A DNA stretch of 64,000 bases from Apus apus (Eukaryota; Chordata; Aves; Apodiformes; Apodidae): contig NC_067312.1 in assembly GCF_020740795.1 (NCBI RefSeq), positions 44,912,405-44,976,404 on the forward strand. The letters run 5' to 3'. The notes beneath the pieces were generated by a model. That model worked only from the letters and a program-made list of their open reading frames with translations, ran no database searches and was not told where the DNA came from. Positions 33,753 to 54,795 of this stretch are shown here, in pieces. Numbering within the stretch: the stretch's first letter is position 1; each line of letters begins with the position of its first letter. The translations under genes and the position numbers were made by a program.

Positions 33753-34292
33753 CTTTCAAGAAGAGACTGCTCCAGTGCAGGTCCCCCATGGCCTGCAGTT
33801 CTTACCAGAAAACCTGATCCAACATGGGCTCCTGTCCACAGGTCACAGCTCCTGACAGAAGCCCACTCCAGTGTAGGTTATCCATGGGCTGCAGCTTACT
33901 TCAGATTATGTCCACCTGCTGCAGTATGAGGTCCTTCACAGTCTGCATTGTGGGTATCTGCTCCTTTGTCGTTCTCCATGGGGTGCAGGGGGACAACCTT
34001 CTCAGCCATGATCTTCTCTGCTCTGGCACCTGCTGCACCTCCTTCCCCTCCTTCTTCACTGCCCTTGCTGTCTGCAGTGCTTTTTCTCTCCAGTTCTTCT
34101 CATTCCTCTCTCACAGTTGTTGTGGAGCCTTTTGTGCTCTTTAATATGCTCTCCAGAGGCGCCAACAGCTTTGCTGATGGCCTCAGCTGTGTCTGTTTGG
34201 GCTGGCTGTGTGTAACACTGGGAGCAGCTGCTGCCCTCCTCTCACAGAGGACACCCCTACAGCTTCCCTGATGGCAACATTTTGCCAGGTAC

Positions 34293-37200
34293 ACTCACTA
34301 TGACTCATTTAAATTCCTGCATCCCAAGAATAGCTTAATCCCAAATTTTGTTCTATGGCTGAAATTATTCAGACTATTAGTTCTTTCTTTCAACTCAATT
34401 GATTTTATCTTCTTCATATTCAAGAATGAGAAGGCTCTTAACTCTGGGTTGTTCCAGGAACTGATCACTGCAAATGTGACACAGTGAAGAGGCAAGAAGT
34501 CAGACCCAGGATGCAAGGAAGCTCTATAAATTATTTGCCACTAGAAAGGCAGATCTGTTGTATCCATAGGTAGGGAGTTAAGTTTTAAAGAAGTCTCAAA
34601 ACCATGTCTTCAGTGTTCACAGTGAAACCACATCACATCCCGCATCTCTGATTGGCTGTGGCACAAATTCTTCCAATGAGATGGACCTGGACCTTTAAAA
34701 CAAGTAAGGGATTTAGAGTGGGACAGGACTGTCCATGTGCCAGAACATCAAGACAGAACCTTCTTTACCTGTTAATCACCTTGCAAAGAGAGCACTACAG
34801 CATAGGGCAGGACCAAACTTAATCTGCTTTTGTGATTAAAGGATTATTGCTTCAGAATTAGGTATTTTTAACCTTAGAGATATGGTAGAGAGCCTGATAA
34901 AAAGTGGCCTCATTTGTTGCTCTGCCTTGCTGAAGCCTGCTATCTCACTGCCATCCCAAAGAGCAGTTTAGGATTTTGACTGGTTGGCCAGATGACTTCA
35001 TTACGTTTTCTGTGGTGGTTATTCTGCACCTTTATCCTGCCAAACAGCCATTCAAGATTAATGATTAATCCCAGTAAAAACACAAAACAACACAAACCAA
35101 AACAAACTTGAAACGACCTTAGTTATTCCTAAGATGCTGGCCAGATATATTATCAGACAGTTTACAGAAAAGCAGACACTTGCAGAATTTAAATTTCTGT
35201 GTTCAGCAGCACAGTGCATACTTTGTTCTACTTTGACCCAAGTGGACAAAGTCATTAGCATCACTTATCCTTACAAACTATGTTGATTACAAAGAAAGGT
35301 ACTCCACAGAGGAGCATCTCAGCAGAAAGCATGAAGTAAAAAATGGTTTTCAGGGGTAAGACTGTGTGCATCACAGGTTTTCTGCAGTGAGATTTTTTGC
35401 CCTCTTTAAGCATTTCCTTCCTTCCTCACACAACTCTAGTCTATAAAAGCTGCAAGATGCCTTTTAAGAGTATGATTGGCAAGTAAAAAATAGTAGCAAT
35501 TTTAGGTAGTTGTAATTTTGTAATCTGGGAAAGTGTTTTTTGAACTAAAATCAAGAATTTGGAGTACATATGATGTTTATTTGGGCCATGTACCAGCATA
35601 ATTTATTACACCTTAAACAATCTAATTATGTTTTAAATATGAGAATTTCCATGTATTAAACTAATTCTGATGAAGCTAAAATGCTATGAATCTTCTCCAA
35701 TGTACGCTGCTGGCCTTGTTGTATCAAGTTAAACACCAGGAAAATGATGTTTGTATTTACAGCACTAGAAAGTATTTTTCACCCTAGGCAATAATTAAAC
35801 TTAATTTTCTTTTCTCGTCAGCAAAACCTAACACATATTATATACAAGCATCCTCTTACTTTCATTCTTTTGGAATAAATTCTTATTCTCAGTTCATCAT
35901 CAGTAGATAATGGGTCAACTGTTTTTATTCCTACCATCAAAAGTTTTGAATCAGTGTAGTTAGCTTTTCCACCTTTTTTTAGAAAACCGCACTGAAACTT
36001 CACTTTCTCATTTTATTCATTCTATCTGCCAGCTTCTGAGTAGACAATACACTGAGCCTCACTAACAATAGAAGTGAAGTTTGTGTCAGGCAAGAATGAG
36101 TATCCACTTAAGGTAGAAGACAAAGTGAAGAATGTCAGAGATTAACAATGATTCATACAGGACAGTTCCAACCTTCCAAATGAAATGTGTGGTAATGTAA
36201 AAAGTTACTTGTAAAACTTGCTGTTGCTGTGCTTTTTATACTTTTGAGCATAACCTTTGAACCATTACAGATTTCTTCTCTAATGTATCTGCTATTAGTG
36301 TTGATTTATTTTGTTCTTACAGCTTAAAAGATTACTTCGTTTTTTAATTCACTGAATTAATGAGAGTTAGACATCTTCTGTAAGTTAAAAATGAATAGGA
36401 GTTAGTAAATGGTGTCATAATACCAAATTAAATAGAACATTTATGGAAAGCATGACAACTAGGTGCTCCCAGTGCAGGACTCCACCGGTAAAAGTTGTCT
36501 TTGTGAATATAAATTAAAAAGTCATCCCACAGTCCAGTTCAAAGGTAAGTATATACCATGTATAGCTAGTTAGAGCAAAAGGACTAAACATCATCAGTCC
36601 AAAACCCAACTGTGCAAAATGTGCAAGGATTTTACTTTTCCTTTCTCATACTCTAGAGGATGAGGTGCCCTACCACTGTAACTCCATATAAACATAAGGA
36701 AAAAAAAATCCCAGCCCTTTCACCTTCCAAAATAGTAGCTGTTTACATGAAATCACTGTAAAATGAATGTGCATTTATAGTACTGTAAGGCTGATTTGAT
36801 TATTTTATTAACAAAAATATGCCTCTCAAATGTCAGGTCTGGGTGGAACACTCTTAGGAAGCAAAAAAAGAAGTTTGCTGAAATCAAAGTAAATGTGCAG
36901 ATGTCTCGTGTTCATTACCAAACCCAGATTTGAGCAGATCAGTCTTTAGTGCAGAGACCTGAGGAACAATGTGGCACCAAAATGTTGAGTAAGGACTCTA
37001 GAAATCAGACTCCACTGAATACAAGTAAATTCGAGAATTATCTGCACTTGATGGGGTGGGTGGGATCAGTGTCAAAACATGCAGATTTTTTAACTGCAAG
37101 GCTACAAAACCATTTACACAAATTCCATGCAAGTGAAGTTACACAAAATGTAGCTGATGTCCAAAAAATAATGTGCAAACATCTGATTTAACATCTAAGC

Positions 37201-39061
37201 AGAAAAGGGGAGTGTGAAGTAGACATTGCCTTACACTGCTTAGACATCAATTGCCTTCTGTTGCGCATATCCAGTTCTACACTTTGAATTTGGAAGAGGA
37301 ATGGAAGAATTCACAGGGCAGTAAACTCTTAAAACAGGAAGAAGAGAGCCTGAAAAATACACTTAGTAGCCTGAATACCTTTCCAAGGCTGTCAATCCTG
37401 AAATGAATTCAAATTGTAACGTATTGATATCAGCAGAGATGTAACACAGTGAGGCCAAAACCTACTGAAAAAGAAACTAAGTTATATTGAAAAAAAAAAA
37501 AGCTTCTTAAGGTGCAAAGAAAGGAGAAAATCTGTTATTGTCCAGTGCTTGAAGATGCAAGAACATACTTGTAATTTTCTTGACCTATTCTGACTTCTCC
37601 ATTTAGACCATAAGAATCTCAAATTGCAGCAGCCCAACCTGCTCCAAAATATCCTTACTAAAGTTTATCCTTTCCCAAAACAATGGAGTCCACTAAAGTT
37701 ATCAGTGGCTTAACTACCTAAAGTAGGAACACTTAAAAATTATTAATTTCAAAATAACTCACTGAGCAGAGAGGCTATTTTTTCCTGAAATTATAAGCTG
37801 TTCATATGCACGAGGAGGAACCTGACAGAAGTGAAAACTAGATTATAAGCAACATTAAAGCTGTAGCTCGGGTAGGACTCCTACCCCCACCCTCCTAAAT
37901 CTGTTGGGCATTACTGTCTTCAAAGCCTTGACATTTGAGCTGCTTGTAAATGAGCTCCTAAGTAATCTGCTTGCAGGAGCAATTTCATTACTGCAGCAAT
38001 AGAGAACAAAAGATCTTTGCTTTTTTAAGGCTCTTTCCTCTATGAAAAGAGATGCAACATAAACTCAGGTTTGTTTATTAATGGTAGTACAGAACATGTT
38101 CTCAGGCATTAGTCATAAAATGTTAGTGCATCTATTTTTAACTGTAATTAACGTAACTAGCTCACACAAATTTAACGTTTGCTTTTTGGATGCGAAGTCT
38201 TCTTGAAAGCAAAGACTTGGACTCTCCCTAATCAGCAGATGTACACAGCATAGATTTTCACTGGGACCAGGCAACAGGATACAATAAACAGGGCACTGGA
38301 CTAAGAGAACTGAAGAGGCATGGGTATTCATCCCAACTACATTCTGGCATGCTCCAAGATCTTCAGTACATGTCTAATGAGCTTGGTGCCAAAAATGTAT
38401 TTTGGGTTATCTATAAAAAACTTACCCCTTCATCACCAGAAAAGACATAGGAATAAAGTTGAAAGTCTGGCCTAGTAATTTAACAACATAATTACACCTA
38501 CATGTGTTAATTTTAACAATTTACATAGTTTAAAATAATCTCCAGCATGGTGATGTTATCTGCTAAGGTCATCACCTCTAATTTGGATCAACTTTGCTTA
38601 TTTTTATAGACAGTATAAACTGCTAAATTGAATTTTGAATTTTATTAACTCAAAGCAGATAAATATATCACCAAAATACTGCCAAATGCTTCCGTGGCTC
38701 CTTGCTGCTGAATACTCCGTGTGCTCTGGAAACAGACTACTTTGCAGACTTCCATAATCTCCTAGCGGGGATTTCCTTTTTCTGTGTTTGGTAAAACACA
38801 ATTTAAGCAGTATGATTTATTTTAGCCAAGTTCCACCTTATCAGCATTTATACTTACTTGGAAATAAGAATAAAGATTTGGCTTTGCAAGCAAGCTTATT
38901 TCATAGGGCAAGTATTATACCAATCCATATAGCTCAGCATTAAAATAATATATTCTTTTTAACTAGAAAACTGAAGAAACTGCTTCTTTGCAATCTGGAA
39001 TCACATAACTATGTTTTGCTCATGAGAACAAAGTTTGCAGCCGCAAGTTGCACATAAAGGT
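34293..39061. other. No gene or transposon recognised (intergenic)
   Basis: Almost 4.8 kb of AT-rich sequence without any CR1 or LTR that I can identify. Short open frames, the longest 80 codons at 36949-37191, match nothing known to me. It lies between the NXNL2-side repeats and the likely SPIN1 3' end and may include regulatory sequence. Confidence 0.4.
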
Positions 39062-42000
39062 TTTATTTTAAATGTTTTAAGGATAGAGTTACATCATAAT
39101 TATAAAAATTACTTACAGAATTAAGTAACAGATTTAAAGTGTATATACTTCTAAATGCAGAGAACAGTGAACTGTCTACATTGTTCAAAATAAAATAAAA
39201 ATAATGAAACCAAGCTCTAAAGATGAAGTCATTACCTAATCTTAAAATGCGAACACGAAGACCTTTGAACTATACACATATCAAGAACCATCCAAATTGC
39301 ACTAATGGTGTAAAATACAAAAAGCACAGCATTTTCAAGGAACCAGAAACTGTTTTTACCATAATTCTTTTCCCTGAAGCAACTAGTCAAGTCTATCTAA
39401 GGCCTCAATTTTTAAATAATTCACTTAGAGAAGCCTTCTATCTGTTGCAATAAAAAGGGTTTTCCCCAGAATCTACTTCAACATAGTTTAGGGTTTGGCA
39501 CTCAAAAGAAAGAAGAAAAATGTAGTGTTTTGCAATCAACTGCGATTTTATTTTTTCTTTAACAGAATACATGGTCCCTTCAAATGCTGTATGACACATA
39601 CAACTGGAAAATTACCTTCCGTTGGCACTATGCTCGTCTCACCGGTGCATTTAATCCTACTAACAACCATTAAAACAGCACAATAAGCAAATTCACAAAA
39701 AACTGAACACAAAATAAAAACAGAACAAAACAAAAACATAAACATTTTAACATGCAATTTTAGTTTGTTACATTGAACGTTCTAACCCTCTAAGCATGCA
39801 AAAAAGGATGGTCTGCATTTAAGGTTTTTTTTTCCTTTTAAAAAGTTTTACATGGCAGCCTGACATCACACACACGCGCACACACAATATACAACAATAC
39901 TACAGCAGGTAAATGTGAAAGGCGAATAACTTTTATACAAAGATCCATGGCCTGTGCCATCACAAGCCCTATGTGAATTTGGGAAGTAATGTTGAACCCC
40001 TATAACAAGGAACCAACATTTAGTTACCAGGGTAACGCAAGCACTGCATGCAGATCTGAAACATGAGCCTAAAACAAAGCCCAAAGCAGATGGGCAGGGA
40101 GTGGAATTAGTCTCAAGCCTCAAAAGGTGGTTTAAGCTATCAAATTAAAAAAAAATATATAAAAAAATACCCACACAACAGACAATGGGTACATCTTAAA
40201 ACAACCATAAAATTTACAGTTCTTACATTATATTCTAATTGGCAGAATATGTGGTGTATTCAAGAGGCTTGCAGAAAACCCACAAATGCAAGCCTAATGC
40301 TAAAAATGTTCCAGTAGACCTAAACCTCAGTAATTTCAAAACAAAGCTTGTATTCCTCAGATATATAGCCCAAAGTTCACTGTACTAGGTTATTCATGTG
40401 TCTTGTGTATAATCAATACACTCAATCATTCTTGTGCCACAAATATCAACTTGGGCTCATGGAGCCAGGCTCAGCTTTGAGATTTACATGCAGGACTCTT
40501 AAGAGTCAATAGAAAGCACATAACAGATCTGCAGAATGAAAACACTGTTGCAAATCTGCTCACTTTGTTCTAAACACAAGGAACATTTACGACTCAGGTA
40601 CTTAGTGCTTAAGGACTGCATTGAGAAGCTATTCACTGAAAGACAACAGCCTGCCTTTGGTTGCCCATGATGAAATACTGGACATAATGCAATACAGTAG
40701 CAACGGACAAAGAATAATCATATTTCTATGGAAGCATAATGAGGCACAAGCCTTAAGGCTAAAATATTAAATCAGACAAAAAAAATGGACAGAAAGGGGC
40801 TTAAACCACTGAGTCTTCAGTATCAAAAACACCCACAATAGAGGTCATCTGGATCTCTGATGTCTGATTAACAGCATCTCTCCTGCATCCTTCCACTAAT
40901 GGCATACAGTTGGACATCAGAGTATTTATTCCTTTAATCAACAGTGTTGACTGTCTTCACATACTGTTATGTGAAGCAGTTCTTTGGAACTTGCAGAGCT
41001 CTGCCTTAATGTAACATGACAATTGTGTTGCTGTGCTGATCACTGTTGCAATTCTGATACTTTTAAAAGCTGCCACGTTTAAAAAACCCTAATCTTCATT
41101 TACAACTATTTTGCAAGATTAAAAGTGTGAAAGGCTTTTGCTGTTGTGGGCTGCTATTTACATCCACAATCTAATGCAGATGACTGAACCACTGAGACTG
41201 CCTATAGCTTCCATTAGATAGTACACCACTGGCATGCAGAGCTCTAGTGTTCATAGAATGAAATTCACTTTAAAAGCATACCTCAAAGCAAGTACAATGT
41301 ACACCACAAAAGGCAACAACAGGTTTGAGCTGCAGATTTGTCCAGACACTCTTTATGTGGAAAAGCAGAAAAAAACCTAAGTTGGGAAGATGCCTTCTTG
41401 ATCCAAAACTATTAAAAACAAACCAAACCAACAAAGGGATGCAACAGATTGAGCAGAAGGCAACAAATGCTCCTCCTTCTCTAAAATAAGTCTTCAATGT
41501 AAAAGGACACCCCCTTCCACTCCCCTGGCATGAGACTGTATTTACCATGCAAAATATTAACTACCATTAGGCTTCCAAGTCCACACACACTCAGGTTGCT
41601 AGGTTCTGATATTAAATGAGAGACTACTGATTGCCGATGCGTAGTCTAAAGTATTCTGAAGTAGCATATATACTGTTAAAGTTGTGGCACCAAGCATTCG
41701 GGTTTCGCTAAGAAATGTATAAAATTAATAAAAAAAGAAGTATAACATTTAGGATTGAAGGCAGCCTTGTTGCGTGTATTTTACTGGTTCCTACAACTTG
41801 TAAATATGGGCCTGCATTTAACCTGCATTTTCTAATTAACCAGTTATACAGATTAAATATATTTTTTGACAGTTTAAAACCTTTTCATTGAAAGGTGCTT
41901 AAGTCAAACACTTTATATCCTACTGCCCTGTAACTAGTAAAAATGCACAAATATTTCCCTGTACTGCATGTTCTTAAAAAGCAAAATTTGAAATAAAGTG

Positions 42001-42535
42001 TAGAAACACAGCAGATTGATGTTACTTGGGTTAGGCACTCCTCAGTGCTGCACAAACTGCTTAAAACTTTCAGAAAAAGTCACTTCTGTCCCAACCCTGA
42101 AAATAAGGACTGCCAGTAGCCAAGAAATTAAATTTAATGTTAGAGAAGAAGGCATATAGAAATATCAAACTGCAATTGCATATGGCAGTTGAACAAGTGA
42201 GTGCAAGGTTGAAGAGAAAGTTAAAATCTATGAAAAAAATTTAGATTAATAATTACAATACTAGATCAACTTTACACAGCTTGAATTTGCAGCTGTTCTT
42301 TGCTTTTAACTCCCTCCTGCCCAAATATATCAACTTCCTTCAAGAAAAGGAGTTCTCTTACACAAAATGTGTCATGTTTTTTTATATTATTCTGAACAAA
42401 ACAGTTTTGCTGGCAGAGATTGTGGGTTCGCAGGGACATTTAAGCTTTCATTAAACTGGAAAGCAGTCAAGTCTTTGTGTCTACAAATTTTACATTTAAT
42501 AGTTCCACAAATTTGGCAAAAGTTCACGATGATGT
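39062..42535 (-). other. SPIN1: Probable SPIN1 3' UTR
   Basis: The SPIN1 message in other vertebrates has a 3' UTR of several kilobases (established knowledge, length from memory). The 3.5 kb after the stop codon is AT-rich and transposon-free. It has minus-strand AATAAA signals at 39547-39552 and 39062-39067 that could end it. A CA/GC microsatellite is at about 39868-39888. The exact end is inferred. Confidence 0.5.
39547..39552 (-). promoter_or_regulatory. SPIN1: Candidate SPIN1 poly(A) signal
   Basis: AATAAA on the minus strand, about 3 kb after the stop codon; another lies at 39062-39067. Which one is used cannot be decided from sequence. Confidence 0.35.
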
Positions 42536-42811
<276 letters not shown>

Positions 42812-43050
42812 TTAAAACTCATATGAAGCAATAAAAAGTTTTAAATACAAAGTCTGTAGAAAATTAGTTTTGTTCAGACAAGCACTTAATGCCATGCCAG
42901 TATAAAGCCCAGTTGCAGAAAAATTTTTAAGTAATACTTCAGTTTTGTTGACAAAAACAGCATGAGAAGCAAATGTTTTGACATGGAGATTTACACATGT
43001 ATTACAGAAAATTACTGTGGATAACTGAATTTAAGCCAACATCTAGGTTA

Positions 43051-43093
43051 CCTTTAAGGTCCCTTTCAACTCCAACCATTCTATGATTCTTTT
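43051..43093 (+). mobile_element. CR1 LINE 3' tail, minimal
   Basis: CCTTTAAGGTCCCTTTCAAC, CCAACCATTCTATGATTCT: the last forty or so bases of CR1 on the plus strand, antisense to SPIN1. Confidence 0.75.
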
Positions 43094-43782
43094 TCAGATG
43101 ATGCCTACACTAAATTTGGATACAAAAAGGTGTCATTTCTAACATTCTAATTTCCAAGGGTTCAGTAACAAGCCAGTCACAGAACAAATGTGATAAAAAT
43201 ACCGTACTGAAGAACTGGAAGCTAACCACACCTTCTTTCTTAGGTTGCCCTCTTCTGCACCAGTTTAGAAAAACTTGTGTTTTGTATTTCAGTGACAAAA
43301 CATCTCAGTAGTGATCACACCTTATGTGGCTTTTTTTGTGGAAACACTAAGCATTTAATTGAATGTCTTTTTTCCACGTTTGCATTAAGCATCCCCCTTA
43401 CTTTCAGTTTTGAGAGTTCTGAAATAACTCACAAAGGGGAAAACAAGAAGGAATTAATAGATTGGCTTCTACTTACACTCAATATTCTTCCACAAACTGG
43501 AGAAGTTTCTCTTTCAATTTTAGTTTTCCCCTAGAAATACACTGTCATAGATACTTATATGCTCTTAATATAAATTTTATGTAAAGAGTCTTCCTTGGCA
43601 AAGATGCAAGTTAAACTTATATTTTCATTTAGAAGGAATTACAACGTGTTAGTATCAGATCCAGCAATACACTTCCCCTCACCACAAAAAAAAACTTAAA
43701 AGAAATTGACTTCACATACAAAAAGCCTGTCTTTGAGAAGTGAGAGTTCCCTATAAACTTTAGGTGTAAAACTATGGCAAAT

Positions 43783-44063
43783 GCCACAAGGAGGTGGTGG
43801 AGTCACTATTGCTGGAGGTATTAAAGAAATATGTATATGTGGCACTTCAGGGCATGCTCTAGTGAGCATGGTGGTGGTGTTGGTTTTGTAGGGTGTGTAG
43901 TTATAGTTTGTTTGTTTTTAAATTGCTTGGTTTTGTGATGGTTTCTTTGGTCTGGGTTTTTTTGGTGGGCTTTGTTTGTTTTGTTTAGTTTCTTTTTTCC
44001 CTGGATGGATGGTTGGACTTTGTGATCTTAGAGGTCTTTTCCAACTGTGACAATTCTGTGATA
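43783..44063 (+). mobile_element. CR1 LINE 3' end fragment
   Basis: The segment starts GCCACAAGGAGGTGGTGGAG and continues through GTGGCACTTCAGGGCATG. It ends TGGTTGGACTTTGTGATCTT, AGAGGTCTTTTCC and CAATTCTGTGAT, the CR1 3' UTR on the plus strand. A GT-rich and T-rich stretch at 43880-43990 interrupts the match and may be an expanded simple repeat. Confidence 0.85.
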
Positions 44064-45469
44064 AAATCTACATATGTACTTTTGGGCATTCTAAAATCTA
44101 ATTTGAAAAATATTACTATTAGCATCCAATCATTGACTTGAGGATACAATTCAACAGATCTCAAAAGCATTCAGATTCAGGGGAGGTGGAACACACAAAT
44201 TTTTTTTGAAAACAGCTAAGCAGTATGTAAGTCTCGTGGTGAGCATGGAGAAAAAATTGCTCTAAACCCAAAGAGTTCTTCAACAGAGAAGGTATAAGCT
44301 CTTTCCCTACTCTCAGCCCCAAAGGCGGAAGAAAGCAAAGCAGACTTAAAATACATTCCAAGTCCTTTTAAACAGTGAAGACAAAGAACAAATTATATGA
44401 AGTTTCAAATCTGAAAGAGCTTATTTTATTTATTTGGAAAGAGGCCAGTCACATTTTGCCATTAATATCTCACTCTTTACGAGCAGCAGATACGTTGCTT
44501 TTTGTTAGACTGGGGTGGGGGAGGTGGAGTGGAATCTAAGCACAGATCATTACTACATATATTATGCAATGCATACATTGGCCAGCAGACTTACCTGCAA
44601 TAGATCTGAGGCAAGACAGTCTCAAACTCAACAAATAAGTTATATCTAATAATTCTGTACATAGCCAACCACTACAGTTCTCCAATTACCAATTTTCTTT
44701 AAAGTCCAGATTGCCTCTGTCAGAGAATTGTTGTTCAGGTATGCAGGAGAAATAAAAATTAAGTATTCTTTATAAGCTTTTTTCCTCTTTTTTGTATTGA
44801 CTATCCAAATCTCTTGAACAGTATTAACTATGTGATAGTCCTTCTAAATTAACAGGAAAAGCCCTGATGACTTTCACTTCAAGAAGGGAGGAAAAAATAT
44901 CCCTCATAATCTGCCAAAATATTTTTCTTGCTAGTGCCTTGCAACATGTGAAAGAAATTAAAATTTCAAAATATTAGTACTTCTTTCCTGCAAGAAACTA
45001 TTCAAAAGCTTTTCACACTAAAGACATCTACCCCAACAAAATAAATTTGACTATATTAGTTGGTCCCAAGATGCTATTCTCACAAGAAATGATTAAGAAA
45101 TATAGATGAAGAGCCATCTGAACAAGCCGTGATACTTCTACAAGAAAACAACAGTGGAAAACGTCCAGTTCGGCAGCTTCTGTTAAAAAATCCAAGCATA
45201 AACTCTCCCACAGTAGTATGTACATAATTTCAGCAGAATTAGGAATAATTACAGAAAATGCTTTCCCTGCATGTGTCACTGCTGATAAAAGTAAAAATAT
45301 TTCAGCAGTTAACACAGATGTTCTTTGTTGTGCTATAGCCTTTGTTAGACACTTTAAAAAAAATAAAGGGAGTAATAAATATCTTTGTCGACTTTGTCCA
45401 TAAATAAAACACAGCCAAACATTAATATAAAAAGCTCTCACTTTCCAGAAGAAAACAGTAACTGGCCTA

Positions 45470-52553
<7,084 letters not shown>

Positions 52554-52602
52554 TTGTGGGAAGTTCTTTTCTTCATCATGTTGGCAGACACTCCTGCATG
52601 AC
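52554..52602 (-). CDS. SPIN1: SPIN1 small coding exon
   Basis: A 49-base exon encoding GHAGVSANMMKKRTSHK, part of the basic N-terminal region that precedes the Tudor-like repeats. Acceptor ATATTGTAG ends at 52603 and donor CACAA|GTAAGT begins at 52553; both are consensus. The four exons sum to 737 bases; adding the 52 coding bases expected upstream gives 789, exactly 262 codons plus stop as in human. The first coding exon was not found in the remaining 11 kb and is probably beyond the window. Confidence 0.95.
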
Positions 52603-53182
52603 CTACAATATAAATGATGTCGGAATTATTGAAAAATAAAGCGTGTATACAAAGCCAAAAAAGCTATCTTATATAAAACTCTTTCTTTTGAATGTCAAAA
52701 TGTAAAGAAACCAAACACTTCATGTTATGACTGATGAATGAACTGCTACACTGGAAGAAGGCTCTGCAGAGACAGAGGAAAGCTGCATGCTCATGCAGCT
52801 CAGGGATGAACATGGGGAGTGACTGACCAAAACTACTGAAAATAAAGCAGAACTTAACACAAGACACATGTAGTCTTTGTTCTAGGAAACAGCTGTAACA
52901 GTTGAGATGATCAATCAGCTACAACAGTTAAGTGAATCAACTGGCTGTTTAACTTTTCATCCTTATTCAAAAGGGTGCAAATACAAGTCTTCCTGAGTTA
53001 GCCAGACCAGCACTGGGGAAGTATATACACATGTCAAACTTACAGAGCACACAAAAAACAAACAAAGAAAAAAGACAACAATAAAAAACCCCAAGCCCAT
53101 GAAAAGTTTGTGAGGTGTGAGAAGAGTAACATGTTTGGGCTAGGTTCATTGTATGTATTCCTTTCCAGCAATAACCACATTA
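52603..53182 (-). other. SPIN1: SPIN1 upstream intron, near part
   Basis: AT-rich intron sequence without recognised features, assuming that the first coding exon lies beyond 64000. Confidence 0.5.
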
Positions 53183-53645
53183 ATCACAGTATTTTTTGAG
53201 TTGGAAGGGACCTTAAAGATCGTCGAGTTCCAACTCCCCTGCATGGGCAGAGACACCTCCCACTAGCACAGGCTGCTCAGAGCCCCAACCAACCTGCCCT
53301 TTCACACCTCCAGGGATGGAGCACCCACAACATCTCTTGGCAGCCTGTTCCAGTGTCTCACCACCCTTACACTGAACAGTTTACGCCTGATCTCTAACCT
53401 AAATCTCTCTTCTTTCAGCTTAAAACCATTATCCCTTGGTCCTCCCACTGCAAGCCCCTGTAAAAAGTCCCTCCACAGCTTTCCTGTAGGCCCCCTTCAG
53501 GTACTGGAAAGCCACTGAGGTTCCCTCAGAGCCTTCTCTTTTTCAGACTGAACAACCCCCAACTCCTTCAGTCTGTCCTCATAAGAGAGGTGCTCCAGCT
53601 CTCAGATCATTTTCGTGGCCATTCTCTGGACACACTCCAACCAGT
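53183..53645 (-). mobile_element. CR1 LINE 3' fragment
   Basis: AATCACAGTATTTTTTGAG, TTGGAAGGGACCTTAAAGATC and CCAACTCCCCTGCATGGGC are CR1 3' UTR on the minus strand. The end of ORF2 follows and is heavily diverged and frame-broken. Confidence 0.9.
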
Positions 53646-54576
53646 GTGTGGTGTTAAGAGAGACCAGTGAACAGAATCACATTTGTATTGAGATGCAATT
53701 GCAATTATTATACTGTGCCAAGTACTGGAGATTTTACAGTTGTAACATTCTGCTACATGAAAAACCAGTATAATGTCAAAAAAAGTTCTAAAAAGGTATT
53801 AATAAACCTTCTTTGTCTGTAATATGTAAGAGAACCTGATTAGAGTAATGGATTCTTGATAATAACTGGAATCGTGGCCATGACCTTCTATGACCTGATA
53901 GGGTGAAAGTTATTTGCCAACAGTTCAGTAATACTGGAAATTCTGATTTAGCCCTTTAGTCATTAATAACAGAGTGAGAGAGGTGACTTGGGGTGTAAGG
54001 AAAGGTTGTGAAAAGATTACCTGCAGGCAGGCCTCTTACTGTTTGCAGGGTGTAAAACACTGTGTTAACAACGGCTGAAAAAACTAGCTCATAAATTTGA
54101 AAGAGGATGGGAGAAATCCTAGGCGGGATTTGTAATTACTACAAAAACGCTGTACTGACCCCAATGATATTCTGGGATGAATATGAAAAACTGAAAGATT
54201 CTAGTAAGCTGGAAATAGTAAATGGGAAAGCATGCTGTGCTGGTTGCTAGGCAGCTACTTGCAAGCAGCAAAGAAGTTAGCAGAGCAGATACACAAGAAC
54301 AAGATGATGAAAGAACAGTTACAAAGGTAACACGATACATAAAAGGTGATTTGCACAGCTAGAACAATCAAAGTTCTTAAAATGAAAACTGCAACCTCAG
54401 ATCATAGTCAACGCCAACAGGCGTAGACATCATTTGCTAAGATCAGCTCAAATTGATCCTGTTAAAGTGATGACTGCTATGCATGCTGAGGATGTAAAAT
54501 GGCTAGATGGCTTGATCCTGATTCTCCCAGTCTTCCTCTTTGTATGAATTTTGGCTTATATACAGTTAAATTTCTT
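53646..54576. other. Unassigned sequence left of an LTR fragment
   Basis: Mostly single-copy-looking. The last 100 bases or so (from about 54480) may belong to the retroelement whose LTR starts near 54577. Confidence 0.3.
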
Positions 54577-54795
54577 CATAGTAGCTAGTATGGGGCTATG
54601 TTTTGGATTTGTGCTAACCAGTGTTGATAACACAAAGATGTTTTCGTTATTGGTCAGTAGTGCTTACACTGAGTCAAGGTCTTTCCAGGTCTTCACACCA
54701 TCCCACCAGCAAGTAAGCAAGGGGTGGGCAAGCAGCTAGGAGGAGACACAGCAGGGACAGCTGACCCCAAATGACCCCAAGACATCCTGCTCAAC
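54577..54795 (+). mobile_element. ERVL-like LTR fragment, second copy
   Basis: It runs from CATAGTAGCTAGTATGGGGC through GTGTTGATAACACAAAG and GACAGCTGACCCCAAATGACC to about 54795, aligning with 19537-19770 in the same orientation. The two copies are clearly diverged. The element could extend to about 55130. Confidence 0.65.

Larger units (their letters stand above)
32346..34292 (-). mobile_element. ERVL-like LTR, split by a CR1 insertion
   Basis: Left part 32346-32812 and right part about 33753-34292 are two halves of one LTR of about 1 kb, separated by a CR1 copy. The left end starts TGTTGTGTTGGATTGACC and the right end finishes TTTTGCCAGGTACA. An AATAAA in minus-strand sense (about 32526-32531) near the left end indicates that U5 is on the left and the element points to the minus strand. 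Tandem GCTCCAGTGTGG/CCATGGGCTGCAG-type units fill the middle. No clean target duplication is seen at the outer ends. Confidence 0.65.

Noticed and set aside
33824-34294. Frames of about 100 codons on both strands right of the nested CR1
   Set aside because: They fall within the LTR at 32346-34292 and encode Ser/Leu/Cys-rich low-complexity sequence with no homology recognised.
35818-36045. Short similarity of about 21 of 23 bases between 15599-15621 and about 36026-36048 near the NXNL2 stop, with a 61-codon minus-strand frame next to it
   Set aside because: The frame shows no NXNL2 or other recognisable protein, and the match does not extend either side. It may be coincidence; a BLAST of the two regions against each other would settle it.
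36949-37191. 80-codon plus-strand frame in the transposon-free region
   Set aside because: No domain, no Kozak or splice support and no family recognised. The length is within chance expectation for this much sequence.
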